A DNA stretch of 64,000 nucleotides from Nissolia schottii (taxonomy: Eukaryota > Streptophyta > Magnoliopsida > Fabales > Fabaceae): contig QANU01099368.1 of assembly GCA_003254905.1 (NCBI GenBank), positions 233,697 to 297,696 on the forward strand, written 5' to 3'. Positions 11,603 to 22,160 of the stretch are shown in pieces. Within the stretch, counting starts at the first letter, position 1. Every line of letters starts with the position of its first letter. Both the position numbers and the translations under genes were made by a program. The notes below the pieces were generated by a model that had not been told where the DNA came from, ran no database searches, and was given only the letters and a program-made list of their open reading frames with translations.

Positions 11603-11931
11603 GATACCAACATAGACTAAACAGTCTACTAGTCTTCTAACTCAAAAGAGCCTTCCTTTGGTTTTGAGATTCTTTCTTCTATGAAACCCCATTTGCGTTG
11701 TGCATGGAGGGAGGAACGCATTGCCCACTACCACTCATCATAAATTTCTCCCTTTAGCTCGACTTGGGTTATCAAGTTTCCTAGGTTATTGCTTGAGTTA
11801 AAATCATATGGTGAAGAAGTCTTTTTCATCACATCAGGTGATTTTTTTTTGTATTGATTGTTTCAGATTTTTTTGCTATGAATGCCTTTGCACGTTCTCA
11901 ACCTGGCTACTTAGCTATAGCTCTGGTATCA

Positions 11932-11978
11932 TAATAAATTATGGTAAAAGGAAATTTGTCATTCTATTAGTTAATCAC

Positions 11979-12013
<35 letters not shown>

Positions 12014-12192
12014 TTATACCTGGAAACATACCTTAACAAAATCCTTGCGAAGGTAATTGCCATCTATATCAAGATATAATTACTGATATATACAACAAAA
12101 AGAAAATAAATATGAAAATAAATCATAACAAATTGCTATCCTAAGGATTGCTCAATCCCATTAATTGTATAATTTGATATGCCACTGCATTA
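11932..12192 (-). mobile_element. 5' LTR of Copia-1
   Basis: About 261 bp, aligned by eye with 4219-4669 once the SINE is removed from the latter. It contains a (TA)n tract at about 11984-12010 that the other LTR lacks. It is followed on the minus strand by the degenerate tRNA primer-binding site. Confidence 0.7.
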
Positions 12193-12197
12193 ATTTC

Positions 12198-13777
12198 ATC
12201 ATCACACAGATACGTTTTAGTATAAAATATATTTAATCATATTTATAAATTTTATAGTAATTAGATTTTTTATGCTTGATATTAAAAATAAATCATTTAA
12301 TTTTGAGATCACACACCAAAAGAAAAATTGATTGGAATTTAGTTGCAGATTATGGAGTTTCGGACATATTTAAGCAAACAAAATAAAAACAGTAAGTAAT
12401 TATAAAATAAATAGTGAAAATTGAATGTGATTTAAGTTGGATAAAAGATACAACATCAATTTGGTAGTTTGTGGTTTGTATTTTATAATTTTAAGAACAA
12501 ATAAGGCAGGAAAGTCAGGGGTTATAATAGACAGCCAAGCATCACATGATTTCTTTCAAAACAGTGCAAAGAAAAGTTATACTTAATGGGAAGATGTTAA
12601 AATCTGGAAGTTGCAGTGAAAGACAAAAGTGGTTGACTATGCGATGTGCTGTTTCATTCCTGTAATAGGTGGCGGTTGGGACCTCTCATCTAATGTGAGC
12701 ATTCCTCTATATAATAAAAATGTTAACTTTAGTCATTATGTGATAAATTGCGTAAATTCATATCTCATTTATTATTAAATAAAATTTTATTAAACATTAA
12801 TTTTATTAAAATTTCTTCCAACAATGAATGAAGTAATATTAATCAATATAGTGTCTTAATCACAGTAAATTCAAATAACATCTCAACTTAGACAATATTG
12901 TTACAACTTTTTTTTTTTTTGGCTTTATGGGGATTTTGGAATGAATATGAATCAACTATGTCATATAGAGATTCTTGAAAGTTCAGTTCAGAGTAAGCAC
13001 TGAAGGTTAAGATTGTGAACAGAAACATATGAATATATAATTAATTATTGCTTGACTGGCACAAAATCTTGTTGGAATATTTTAACCACTGCATTATTGT
13101 TTGCTTCAATCATGCCAACCACCAGCTGCCGATCCATTCAACACACTTAATTTTTACGTAATTTGTTGTTGTCTTTTGTTTTTTCCCCCACGGCCCATGA
13201 ACGAACTGCTTTATCAGTTCCTTATTTAATTTTTTTTGACTGGTAGTTCATTATTTAATTGGCTCGCTATATAATTATTGTGGATAATATGTAGATAGTT
13301 ATAGAAGAATGAGTATGGTATATTTTATCTCGTGAAAAAGCCCAAAAAAACAAAACAAGTAATTATCATCATTTTGGAAGAGGGAAAGGAAACACACTTG
13401 ATATGTGAAGTACTTGTCTATGTATAACTATTAGGTTGATTTTGGGTGCCTTCAAATTAGGGATACAAAATTTAAGCATGGATATTGCATAAAAATATCA
13501 TGAAAATATTATTCTTCAATTCTTTTTTTTTTCTTTTTCTTTAATGATAATGAAACATTCCATGAAATAAGGCTAATTTTTTTAAATATCATTCCTCAAT
13601 TCGTAACTTCTAATTGTTTATGGACTCCAGAGGCGAGAAGTTTCTTTTATCCTATTAGTTTGCTCAATCGAAGAAGTGTATCATCTAACTTTCTTAAAGA
13701 TATTTATTTTGGCCATATCATGTAACTTAACTTGGAAGACAGAGTAAATGCACAAAGTTTAGTACATAGAAGGGACA
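12198..13777. other. AT-rich intergenic DNA, no gene seen
   Basis: No coding frame, RNA gene or complete element recognised. A phrase around 12765-12890 (ATTATTAAATAAAATTTTATT, then ATCAATATAGTGTC) resembles the reverse complement of 52780-52890, so a shared dispersed repeat is likely. Confidence 0.45.
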
Positions 13778-14056
13778 AATATATGTTGTTTTTATTTTAG
13801 CTCTTTAACTTTTTTAGGTTTTGGTCCTCTTTTTCTTCTTATTTCATTTTTGGTCCCTATAGGACTGGTGGTTGAATGATGATATCTATAAGGACGAGAA
13901 GAAGATATTCTAAATATTTATAGAGACTGAAATATAAGGATCAAAGTTTAGAACAACAAAAATAAACAACAAAACAAAGAGAAAAAGAGGGATCAAAATT
14001 CAAAAAGAAAAATATTCAGAGAAACTAAAATAAAAACGACCTATATTTTATTTATA
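13778..14056. mobile_element. MITE-like inverted-repeat element
   Basis: The left arm (ATATATGTTGTTTTTATTTTAG, then GGTTTTGGTCCTC) is mirrored by the right arm (GAGGGATCAAAATTC, then CTAAAATAAAAACGACCTATATTTTATT). Arms are about 70-80 bp, total about 280 bp, with no coding potential. This resembles Mutator-type MITEs that are abundant in dicots, but no target duplication was confirmed. Confidence 0.55.
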
Positions 14057-14260
14057 AGGTAAAAATATATATTCAAGACTAAAGTCTATTATGTTGTTGA
14101 ATAAAAAAAAATATTGTCTTGTAAAATCTCAGTGAAAGTTAGCTTATAAAGATTCTCTAAATATTTATAAACTCATGATATTATTGTTCTTTGGAGTCTC
14201 CAATTTGGTTATTGTCAGATGAGTAAACTTGGTTCTTGATATTGAACCAAAGGGTTGTGT

Positions 14261-14650
14261 CACTATTAGAAAAATGCTAATTACCTTCGAAATTACTTTG
14301 GAATTTTATTCCATGCTATTTTTAAAAAAAAAATTCACATGATATTATTTTTAATTACTAAGAGAAAATCTCACGAAAATCGTAAAAATAAACTTTTGAT
14401 GGACATTAGTCTGAGCTTCCAATTCCTATAAGTAATTTTCATAGTAACTGAGCGTGCGAATTGGCACCAAACTATTACTGTGTGATAATATCTTACAATA
14501 ATAATAATTTTTTTTTTATTTTTCTAAGTATATTACTGTGAGATTTATCTGATAGTAATAATTATTGTAATTTTATTTATTTTTTAAATATATTACAGTG
14601 AGATTATCGCTCCGTAATTTTATTTCAATTCTTATTTTATAAACAAGGTT
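14261..14650 (+). mobile_element. Possible CACTA-type terminus (remnant)
   Basis: Begins CACTATTAGAAAAATGC, like the CACTA(C)nAGAAAAA ends of En/Spm elements. It is followed by at least three copies of an ATTACTGTGAGAT-like motif (14473, 14530, 14590 regions), which could be subterminal repeats. The opposite end was not found. Confidence 0.35.
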
Positions 14651-15289
14651 CACGTGTGTGTATATATATATTGTGAGAGGTAGTTGAGATTCTGTTTATT
14701 GAGGTACTTTGTAACTCAAATCGTTATCGCTAGGTGATGGCTTAGATGATGTCTAATGCATTATGCTGCTATAGTTTAGTGGGGAAATAGGAAATGTTGC
14801 TTCTTTTTTATTTAATCGAAGTTAAAACCAGTTAGATTGTTTTTAACCGTTACCTAATGAATGAATGAAGGTGTTGATTGGCTTATTTTTGTTTGTAGAA
14901 ATGTTCACAAGTAAAAGAAAAAAAGGTCTAGAGAGTTTTTGGTTTGAAAGGTTTATTAAGTTGCAGAATATGTTGATTGAAAGATTTTAATGAGACTGAA
15001 GTCCCTCCACGGTGTTTACAGTTTACTAACTTTGCCTACAACGGGTAAACTGTAGCAAGGGACATGCTGCTACAGTTATGGTTCAGTTGTAAAGATGCTT
15101 GCTTTATTTACTGTCACGGTTAATTGTAGGGGGGAGGGAACTGGATCCTAGCATGTTTGGAAAATTAGTGGGAGGCTGTAGAATTGATCCAGGGAGTGGA
15201 GAAGTGAGTTTTTTTTCACCTCTAAAGGTGTGTAGATTTGATCGTGGGATGGGATGGACAAACGTCTTTTCATTTAAGCATAAGTATAG
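14651..15289. other. Intergenic DNA, no gene seen
   Basis: Open frames on both strands at 15099-15409 overlap each other and resemble nothing I recognise. I treat this as non-coding spacer before the duplicated block. Confidence 0.4.
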
Positions 15290-15509
15290 TAATGATGATA
15301 TCAGATTGAAGATGCTAATTGTCATGGTGATCCTTTGAAGAATAATTAGAAGGAATAAAATGTAGAAACCTGATGCGTCCATAACATAATTAAAACAAAA
15401 ATTGACCAAGTTCTAAGATAAAGTTACTTTAATTTTTCATCTTCATTTAACTATTACACGTCAAAAAATAATTTTGAAACAAATAAAATCAAATATCTAC
15501 TATTGAGTA

Positions 15510-16379
15510 GAGGGGTGTCAAACGGGTCGGCCTGACCTTTTTGGGCCTGGAACCTAAACGAGTCAGATCAAAATTATGCCTCTTTTTAGGGTTCGACTCT
15601 TTTATCATCAATCCGCGGACTTAAACGGGTTAGCCTGCCAACTTGTTTTTCTTAAAAAAAATTTAAAAATTTTGGTTTATTTTTTTTTATGGTTTTAAAT
15701 ACAAAGTTGTGAATAAGTATGCGCGATCATTTTTAGCTATTTTTTATCGTCTATCTATTAATTAATCGGAAAGAAATAGTTTAAATGGTTGATTATGAGA
15801 TTATATTATCTTTTTTGTTCCTTCAATTATCTTGCTTGAAAGATATCAAATGCTATTTGAAATTGATTCATAAATTAATATAATTTTCATTAATTAAATA
15901 ACGGCATATAACATTGATGTGATTATTGTTATGTTATTGATCAAAAATACCATTGGAACTCATTTTTCTTAGATTAATCAATAATAAACAATGTTTGAAA
16001 CTATATATCAACTTGAATGACGTAGACACTCATTGAAGGAATGAAATGTAAAATTTATTAATATCTATATCATAACACTTTAGCTGTATAGTAATATAAA
16101 TATAGTTAAGTAGTTAAACATAACAAATAGTTAAACATGCTCAATTATAAGCCCAAATAGTTAAACTCTAAACTCTTAAACTCCAAAATATAATTTAGAG
16201 TCCAAAATAAAACTTTTAAAATTTTGGTATTTAAAAAAAAAATCACAAGCTGGCCCGTTTAGCCCGCGGGCCTAAACGGGCCAGACTATTTTTTTTCAAA
16301 ATTTCACGGGCCTATTTTTTGCATGTAAAGTCCGTCCATTTAACCAGATTCGCGAGCCGAGTTCATTTTAATAGCCCAA
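15510..16379. mobile_element. Degenerate hAT-like non-autonomous element
   Basis: Starts GAGGGGTGTCAAACGGGTCGGCC, a terminus typical of plant hAT MITEs. It has GGGCC/CGGGC-rich subterminal DNA at both ends (GCCTAAACGGGCCAG on the right), and the right terminus is decayed. The flanks ATTGAGTA (15502-15509) and ATTGAACT (16380-16387) fit a mutated 8-bp target duplication. The homologous site in copy 2 of the segmental duplication is empty, with a single related copy (AGCGAACT). No transposase is encoded. Confidence 0.65.
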
Positions 16380-16660
16380 ATTGAACTCGTAGGTCAATTG
16401 GCAGAGCTATTCTAAATTAACAAGAAATAGGATGCCACTTTGTGTTAAATTTAAATTAATCTATATTAATTAAATTTTTAGGTTTTTCAATCATTATTGT
16501 GGATGAAATTTTTTTGCTCATATCAATTTTATTCAGCTTATAATTTAACTTGAACCTATGAAATTCTTCTTAATTTCAATTTAAACATTATCCCACATCT
16601 TAAAATAAACAACACTCAATCTCTAACCATAAAATGCTAAAATTTTACTATAGGATTTTA

Positions 16661-17588
16661 CCTTTTCCCCTCAAAGATATATAGTTGTATTCATTCGATT
16701 AACAAACCAATAATAGAAAGGGTCATAATGAACGCTACATAAGAAAGAAAGTGGGGGATTCCCAACGATGCCATAAACAACTGATTTATAATGTGTGAGG
16801 GAAAGAATAATAAGAGCCATCAAAACTCAAAATATGAAAATTCTAAAATGAATCTCCTAAATATAACTAATAGAAACAACAACTAAAATCTAAGGGTTTT
16901 TTTTAGGAGTTTATTTTTCTTCATAATTTTCATTTACCCTTGTTTGCTAGAGGCCATGTATAAGGAGCATACAAGGCATGATGAGTAATCGATTTACAGT
17001 AGCTCTCATATTCCCTTAGAAAACTCAGTCATTACTTTCTACAAGTAATTGGATTCTAGATCTTCGGCTAGAATCCTAAAATTATAATTTGCCAATTTCA
17101 AATCTCAACCTTTCCAGCACGACCTTCCTGAAACTAATTATAGTCATTCCACTTGGATCTCATACTATCCTTGGAGATGTCACAAATTGGATTACAGGCC
17201 ACAAACATAAATGCCGATCAATAGCGATGCTCAAGGGGTAGCAACCACCATTGAGAGAGTGAACCGATGATAAGGAGCACAACAAATTAATCAAAGACAA
17301 AATACTCACCATGGTGAAGTGTCCTATAACCAAAGGAGAGGAAGCCATTGGAGGACAACTTTGAATGATGGCGGCAGGTGGCCCTTGTACATAGAAAGAA
17401 TAGAGGTGAAGACGCACAATGACGATAGAAACAAAGTGCATGAAGCAAAATTGGGGCTCACATGATAAACAAAGGCGGAGGTCATACATCGACGACGAAA
17501 TAGAGGCGCACAAGGTGAGAAGGGTCACAACTAGGTTTCAAACCTCAGCAGAGTGTTTAAGATGTTGATTACTACACTGCATGACTTG
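16661..17588. other. Copy-1-specific 0.93-kb insert of unknown origin
   Basis: Present between GGATTTTA and CTCTAATTTTATGTTC in copy 1, while copy 2 is continuous there. It could be an insertion in copy 1 or a deletion in copy 2. A 122-codon minus-strand open frame (17160-17528) inside has no motif I recognise, and no terminal repeats were found. Confidence 0.5.
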
Positions 17589-18130
17589 ACCTTACTCTAA
17601 TTTTATGTTCATGTCTTTCGGGATGAGGCTATTTTCACTCCTAATGATCTATTTGTGCTCCCCATTGATAATTTATAAATGTGATTTTTTAAGTTATTCG
17701 TACTTTAATAAAACCTATTCAAATCAAGATTACTTACTTATTCTACCATTAATTTATCTATTTAAATTCTGTATGGTTTAATTTTTAGAGGAATTACTTT
17801 TAAAATAATTAAGTTTAAAGAATTACTTTTAAGAGCAATTGAGGTTGAAAGCATTGATTTGAATTTGACTTGGATATTTTAAAACTATGTTTAAGAAAAT
17901 TATTTTTATATGGATGAAATAAGAGAAAATTACTTTTAGGGATAAAATTACCAAAAATGACATAATATAATTTTAAGACAGAGGTGAGTGTGAGAAAAAT
18001 TGAATTTTAAGGCTAAAGAGATAAAATCCTAATTTCAGTTTGAAAACCCAAACCAAAAAGTATCTATCCCCAACTGTTGAGCAAGCTTCAGCTTAAGTTT
18101 AGAATATTCAAATTAAGTTTAGAAGTTAAA

Positions 18131-18836
18131 TTCATATTTTAACATAGTTATCACATATTATATCCCAAAAGTATTTTTTTAAAAAATAAAAATTATGCAA
18201 TTATTTTTTTATATAGATAATTAGCACAATTTAATTTTATTATTAGTAATTTTTGTTTGAATATCAATGTTTGGTTGGTTAACGTGATTCATCACGTATT
18301 TTCTTTATGGAAGGTCTCCGGTTCAAGTCACTTATGAAATCAAATTTTGTGTTTGAGAATTTTAAAAGTAAAAAATGATTTCATTTGGTGGATTTGATTT
18401 CTTATTTTGAAACCTTATCAAAATTGTTAGTAATTGGCAGGAATTGACTTATTTTAAAATTTAAAAATAAATCAAACCATTAATTAATATTGCTTTTACT
18501 TTATTTTATTTGTCATTTTCACTTTTTTAATACATTAAAAAATTAATAATGATGATATCTATACTAATAAATAAAGGGAGTAGAGAAAAAAAAACCATTT
18601 TTTGGTCTCTAATTTATTTTTTCATAATTTTTCTTAGTTTTATTTTTATACATTCATATATCAAGGACGTTAACGTACATTTTATTATCCACTACCCACT
18701 ATCACTATCCACTATTCACTATTCACAATCATCCACTTTCTCTCACTATTCACAATCACTCCTCTGTTCACACCTCATTTCTCTCATGTTCCCCACTTGA
18801 CCGACATGAAGTGTTTATTAAGACATGCTAATCAGA
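18131..18836. other. Spacer between the two duplicated copies
   Basis: AT-rich, with no gene. A short ladder of CACTATCCACTATTCACTATTCACAATC occurs at about 18690-18760 as imperfect CACTAT(T)CAC repeats. Confidence 0.45.
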
Positions 18837-20668
18837 ATAATGATATCAGATTGAAGGTGCAAATTGTCATGGTAATTCTTTGAAGAATAATTAGAAGGAA
18901 TAAAATGAGAGTCTAAACCTTTTTTTTTTTTTGGTTTTTTTGGTGACAAGGCGGGGCAAAACGCCCAAAAAGAAACACTACAGCCTAGCTCTCCCTTATA
19001 ACATGGATATTAAATGAATCCACAAAAAGATTGAGAAATGCAAGAAGGGGGGGAGTCAAAGTAGTGAGCTCCCAAAAAATGCAAATCATTCATAGGCAAA
19101 TTAAAGTAGCAATTGCATGAGTAACTGTGTTTCCTTGTCGAAAGATGTGAGGTCATATGAGCTTTGTAAATGATCAATATGGTGCTTGATCTCCCTTAAC
19201 AAAGTTCTGGCAGGATAATTATGGTCCCAACCCTTATTAATTAAATTCGCAATAGTGAGGGAGTCAGACTCTACAATCACCTTGGGCAAATTCAACTAGC
19301 TAGGTAATCTGTTTTAGACCGAGGAGAATTCTCCGTAACTCAACATGGAGATCGAATAAGGCAGCTGCCTAGATTACTAGCAAACGTATGAGGATAGACG
19401 ACAAATTAAGGCCATTCTCATCTTGAATTCAATTTGGCCCACCCTAGAGGCGAGGAGGAAGCGAGAATTCCTCATAGAGAGCCCAGACTTGTCCCCTCAA
19501 GAATAAATTGATTCCTATGATACCACATGACAGACACTGTTGTGGCGAAAATAAGAGGCCAATGGTTAGCAATATAAAACCTCCGCCTCATCGAGATATT
19601 CAATTCAAGTCAAGCAATAATATTTGAGCTAGTATAAAACTCACCATCCGTAGTATAAAACTTATTCCAGACCCTCCTCCTATCCTTATTGAAATCTCTA
19701 AGCACATGCAGAATAGATTTACAATCACCACAGACAACGCACAAACTTGACGTGTTGATAAAATAATGGAAAACAATTTAGACCAACTTCTAAGATAAAG
19801 TTTTTTTCTTCATTTATTGTATTCAAATTATCTTAATTAGGTAAACTGCACGTCAAAAAATAATTTTGGAAAAGATAATATCAAATAACTTCTAGCGAAC
19901 TCCTAGGTCAGTTGGAAAAGCTATTATAACTTACCAAGAAATAGGATGTCCCTTGACCTAAAGTTAAATTAATTCATATTAATTTAATTTTTGGAATTTT
20001 TTATCATTATTTTGAATGATTTTTTCCCCCTCAAACCAATTTCATTCATCTTATTTAAGTTGACCCTATTAAATCTTTTCTAATTTCAATTTAAACGTTA
20101 TTTCACATCTTAAAATAAATAGCACTCAATCGTTAATAATAAAATCCAAATTTTTGCTACAGGATTTGGCATAACTCTATTTTTATGTTCATGTCTTATG
20201 GGTTGATGTTATTTTCACTCCTAATGGTCTATTTGTACTCCCCGTTAATGTGATTCTTTAACTTATCCTTACAAATAATATTTATTCACATTAAGATTCC
20301 TTACTTATGCTACCATTAGTTTACCTATTTAGGCTCTGTTTTATTTAACTTTTGGAATACTTACTTTTAAAAAAAATTAAATTTGAAGAAATAAGGTTAA
20401 AAGAATTGATTTAAATTTAATTTAGATATTATAAAAGTATGTTTAAGAGAATTATTTTTGTTTCAGTAAGATAAAACAATTAATTTTAGAGATAAAGTTA
20501 TTAAAAATAACATAATATAATTTTAAGACAAAGGTGAGTGAGAGAGAGAGGATTGAATTTCAAGGCTAAAGAAATAAATTCTCGATTTCAATTTGAAAAC
20601 CCAAACCAAAATGTATCTATCCTTACTGTCAAGCAATCTTAAGTTTAGAATATTCAAAATGAAGTTTA
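18837..20668. repeat. Tandem segmental duplication, copy 2
   Basis: Direct-orientation partner of 15290-18130 (shared blocks listed there). It carries a LINE (18916-19760) that copy 1 lacks, and it lacks the hAT-like element, so both insertions followed the duplication. Confidence 0.8.
18916..19760 (-). mobile_element. 5'-truncated LINE (zf-RVT and RNase H-like end)
   Basis: The minus strand ends in a poly(A) tract (T run near 18921-18933 on plus). Upstream, at 19101-19295, is an RNase H-like RVT_3 segment, VIVESDSLTIANLINKG, common at the C terminus of plant L1-type LINEs. Further upstream are a Cys-rich VVCGDCKSILHVLRDF phrase and a VWNKFY stretch of the zf-RVT region. Stops and frameshifts are present. 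The 5' part is missing, as usual for LINE insertions. Confidence 0.75.
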
Positions 20669-20672
20669 AAAG

Positions 20673-21210
20673 TTTTTTTTTTATGCAAATACTGAAATGT
20701 ATTAAAATTGAGCATCACTGTTCAGATAGGCGACCAAAATTTCAGGAGGTTGCACTACCCACACATCACAACAATAAATTGTAGCCTAGTTAGCTAAATT
20801 GTAGGCTACAACATTACATTTTCTACAAATAAAAGTACTATACGATAAAAACCAAGTACCGTAAAATATAATATCTTAAACTAAGGTACCAATGTGAGAG
20901 TAGTCACTCTCATTTCATCTGTGATAATTCTTCTGATGGAACTTTGTGAATCACTTTCTAAAATAATCTTGAAACACCTTCCTTCTCTAACAAATAAGAC
21001 ACCTTCCCTTGTGGCTTCAACTTACCCCCTCTCCGTTACCAGAGCCCCTGGTTTACCTACCATCTTCGCTGCCACAAACCTTTCGTCAGAGTCACGAATC
21101 ACCACACCCAACCTGCACCATCCATTGTCCCCTCTCGAGCTAAAGTCCATATTTGCTTTAACGGTTACCAGAGGTGTAGGGGACTATCTCGATACCTAGG
21201 TTCCCGTTGA
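20673..21210 (-). mobile_element. Second LINE 3' end (RNase H-like domain)
   Basis: Minus strand: a Gly/Asp-rich SRGDNGWCRLGVVIRDSD segment, then RFVAAK and IILESDSQSSIRRII, the pattern of the RVT_3 RNase H domain of plant LINEs. It ends in poly(A) (T run 20673-20682 on plus). It sits at the edge of copy 2 of the segmental duplication. A frameshift or stop interrupts the domain near the middle. Confidence 0.7.
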
Positions 21211-21234
21211 GAAACAAAGTTAGAGCTCCACTTC

Positions 21235-21620
21235 TGTGATGACCCCTCTTCCTATGTATCTTACGAAGGGTCTTGAAAAATAATGGAGCGTCAAAGCGCT
21301 ACACCGATACGATATTGGTGCAGCGCTGCAATGCAATTTTAAGCGCGACAGCGGTACACTAAATCTCTGTCCCACATTGACTGGTGTGGCTTGGGGACGG
21401 GTTTTTGTTCCCTTATAGCCTTATAGAGTTTCGGTTTCTAATTTCTTTTACAGTTTTTAATGTTTCATCTAGTTTTGGGACTTTCTGCTCAAGTTTTCTT
21501 TTGTGGAGAAAGTCCCTCCACGCTGCAACGCTCATAACTTTTAATGCAGTGATCCTTAGTCTTACTCATTTTTAGGTAAGTGAAGGTCCCGATGCATCAA
21601 CGATTGTGCCGTTTTGCAGT
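21235..21620 (+). mobile_element. Partial gypsy-type LTR
   Basis: Starts TGTGATGACCCCTC, resembling TGT(C/G)A(C/T)GACCC starts of chromovirus LTRs. It has a GTCCCACATTGACTGGTGTGG phrase and a TATA-like TCCCTTATAGCC. The end is not identified and no target duplication is seen. Confidence 0.4.
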
Positions 21621-21644
21621 ACCATCAATTAAGCAAGTCTTATC

Positions 21645-21680
21645 TATTTATTTAGTTTATTTATTTATTTATTTATTTAT
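21645..21680. repeat. (TTTA)n microsatellite
   Basis: About nine imperfect TTTA units. Confidence 0.85.
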
Positions 21681-22160
21681 ACACTCAGTATTGTTTAGTA
21701 ATTACATGCATAAGCTTAAGTAGAGACTTATATATTTAGATATAACATGTTAAGATTATATTAGAGTTTATATAACTAGTAGTAACATAAGTTATACAAA
21801 TATAATAGGCTTTAAACCTTGATTTATCAAGTTATGGTAAATTAACCCCCTACTACTAGAGCAAATCTCAATTGGTTCGCATACATGGATGAAGTTACCT
21901 TATTATTAGAATGAAGCTCTCTTAATATGATTATTTTTTGTTTCATTTACAATATGCAAATAATCTTAACTAGGTAAAATAAATATCAAATCAATTATGC
22001 CAACGAGCAATGTTCATAACAGGAAAAAGAAGGAAAAGCGAGAAAACAGGCGAAAAGATTCCAGTGTCACCCTGCCTCTGCAATATTCTGATTGCAGTTG
22101 CAGCAGCAGCAACAACGTTGGAGGGCGGGAAACAGAACGAGGTGGTCGTGTAGTCCGATC
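21681..22160 (+). other. Upstream region of the YebC-family gene
   Basis: AT-rich, becoming more GC-balanced near 22030. A CAG-rich stretch (GTTGCAGCAGCAGCAAC) lies at about 22096-22112 and is probably 5' UTR. No TATA box can be assigned with confidence. Confidence 0.35.

Larger units (their letters stand above)
4219..12192 (-). mobile_element. Old, heavily rearranged Ty1/copia retrotransposon (Copia-1)
   Basis: The element reads right to left: 5' LTR 11932-12192, a primer-binding-like site just inside it, gag (about 11600-10735), protease (about 9300), integrase (about 8800-8190), reverse transcriptase and RNase H (about 6750-5309), then 3' LTR (4219-4669). The LTRs share TAATAAATTATGG at one end and CACTGCATTA/CAGCATTA at the other. 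The inner side of the 5' LTR reads TGATACCAGAGC on the minus strand, 10 of 12 matches to the usual TGGTATCAGAGC site for initiator tRNA-Met. The flanks AATTCC (4213-4218) and AATTTC (12192-12197) look like a decayed target duplication. Domain order is that of Copia. Many stops and frameshifts, a nested LTR, a SINE, a triplication and a duplication show it is dead. The terminal dinucleotides are not the usual TG...CA as aligned. Confidence 0.85.
15290..18130. repeat. Tandem segmental duplication, copy 1
   Basis: Shares an ordered series of blocks with 18837-20668. These include ATCAGATTGAAG(A/G)TGC, AAGAATAATTAGAAGGAATAAAATG, TTCTAAGATAAAGTT, CACGTCAAAAAATAATTTTG, ACAAGAAATAGGATG, CACATCTTAAAATAAA, TTTATGTTCATGTCTT, ACATAATATAATTTTAAGAC and AACCCAAACCAAAA. 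This copy has two extra inserts relative to copy 2, an hAT-like element (15510-16379) and an unidentified block (16661-17588). Confidence 0.8.

Noticed and set aside
15099..15409. Overlapping plus and minus open frames of about 80-100 codons
   Set aside because: They overlap each other, have no motif, and cross the edge of a duplicated non-coding block.
17160..17528. 122-codon minus-strand open frame as a gene
   Set aside because: No motif, no upstream exon, and it lies in an insert absent from the paralogous copy.
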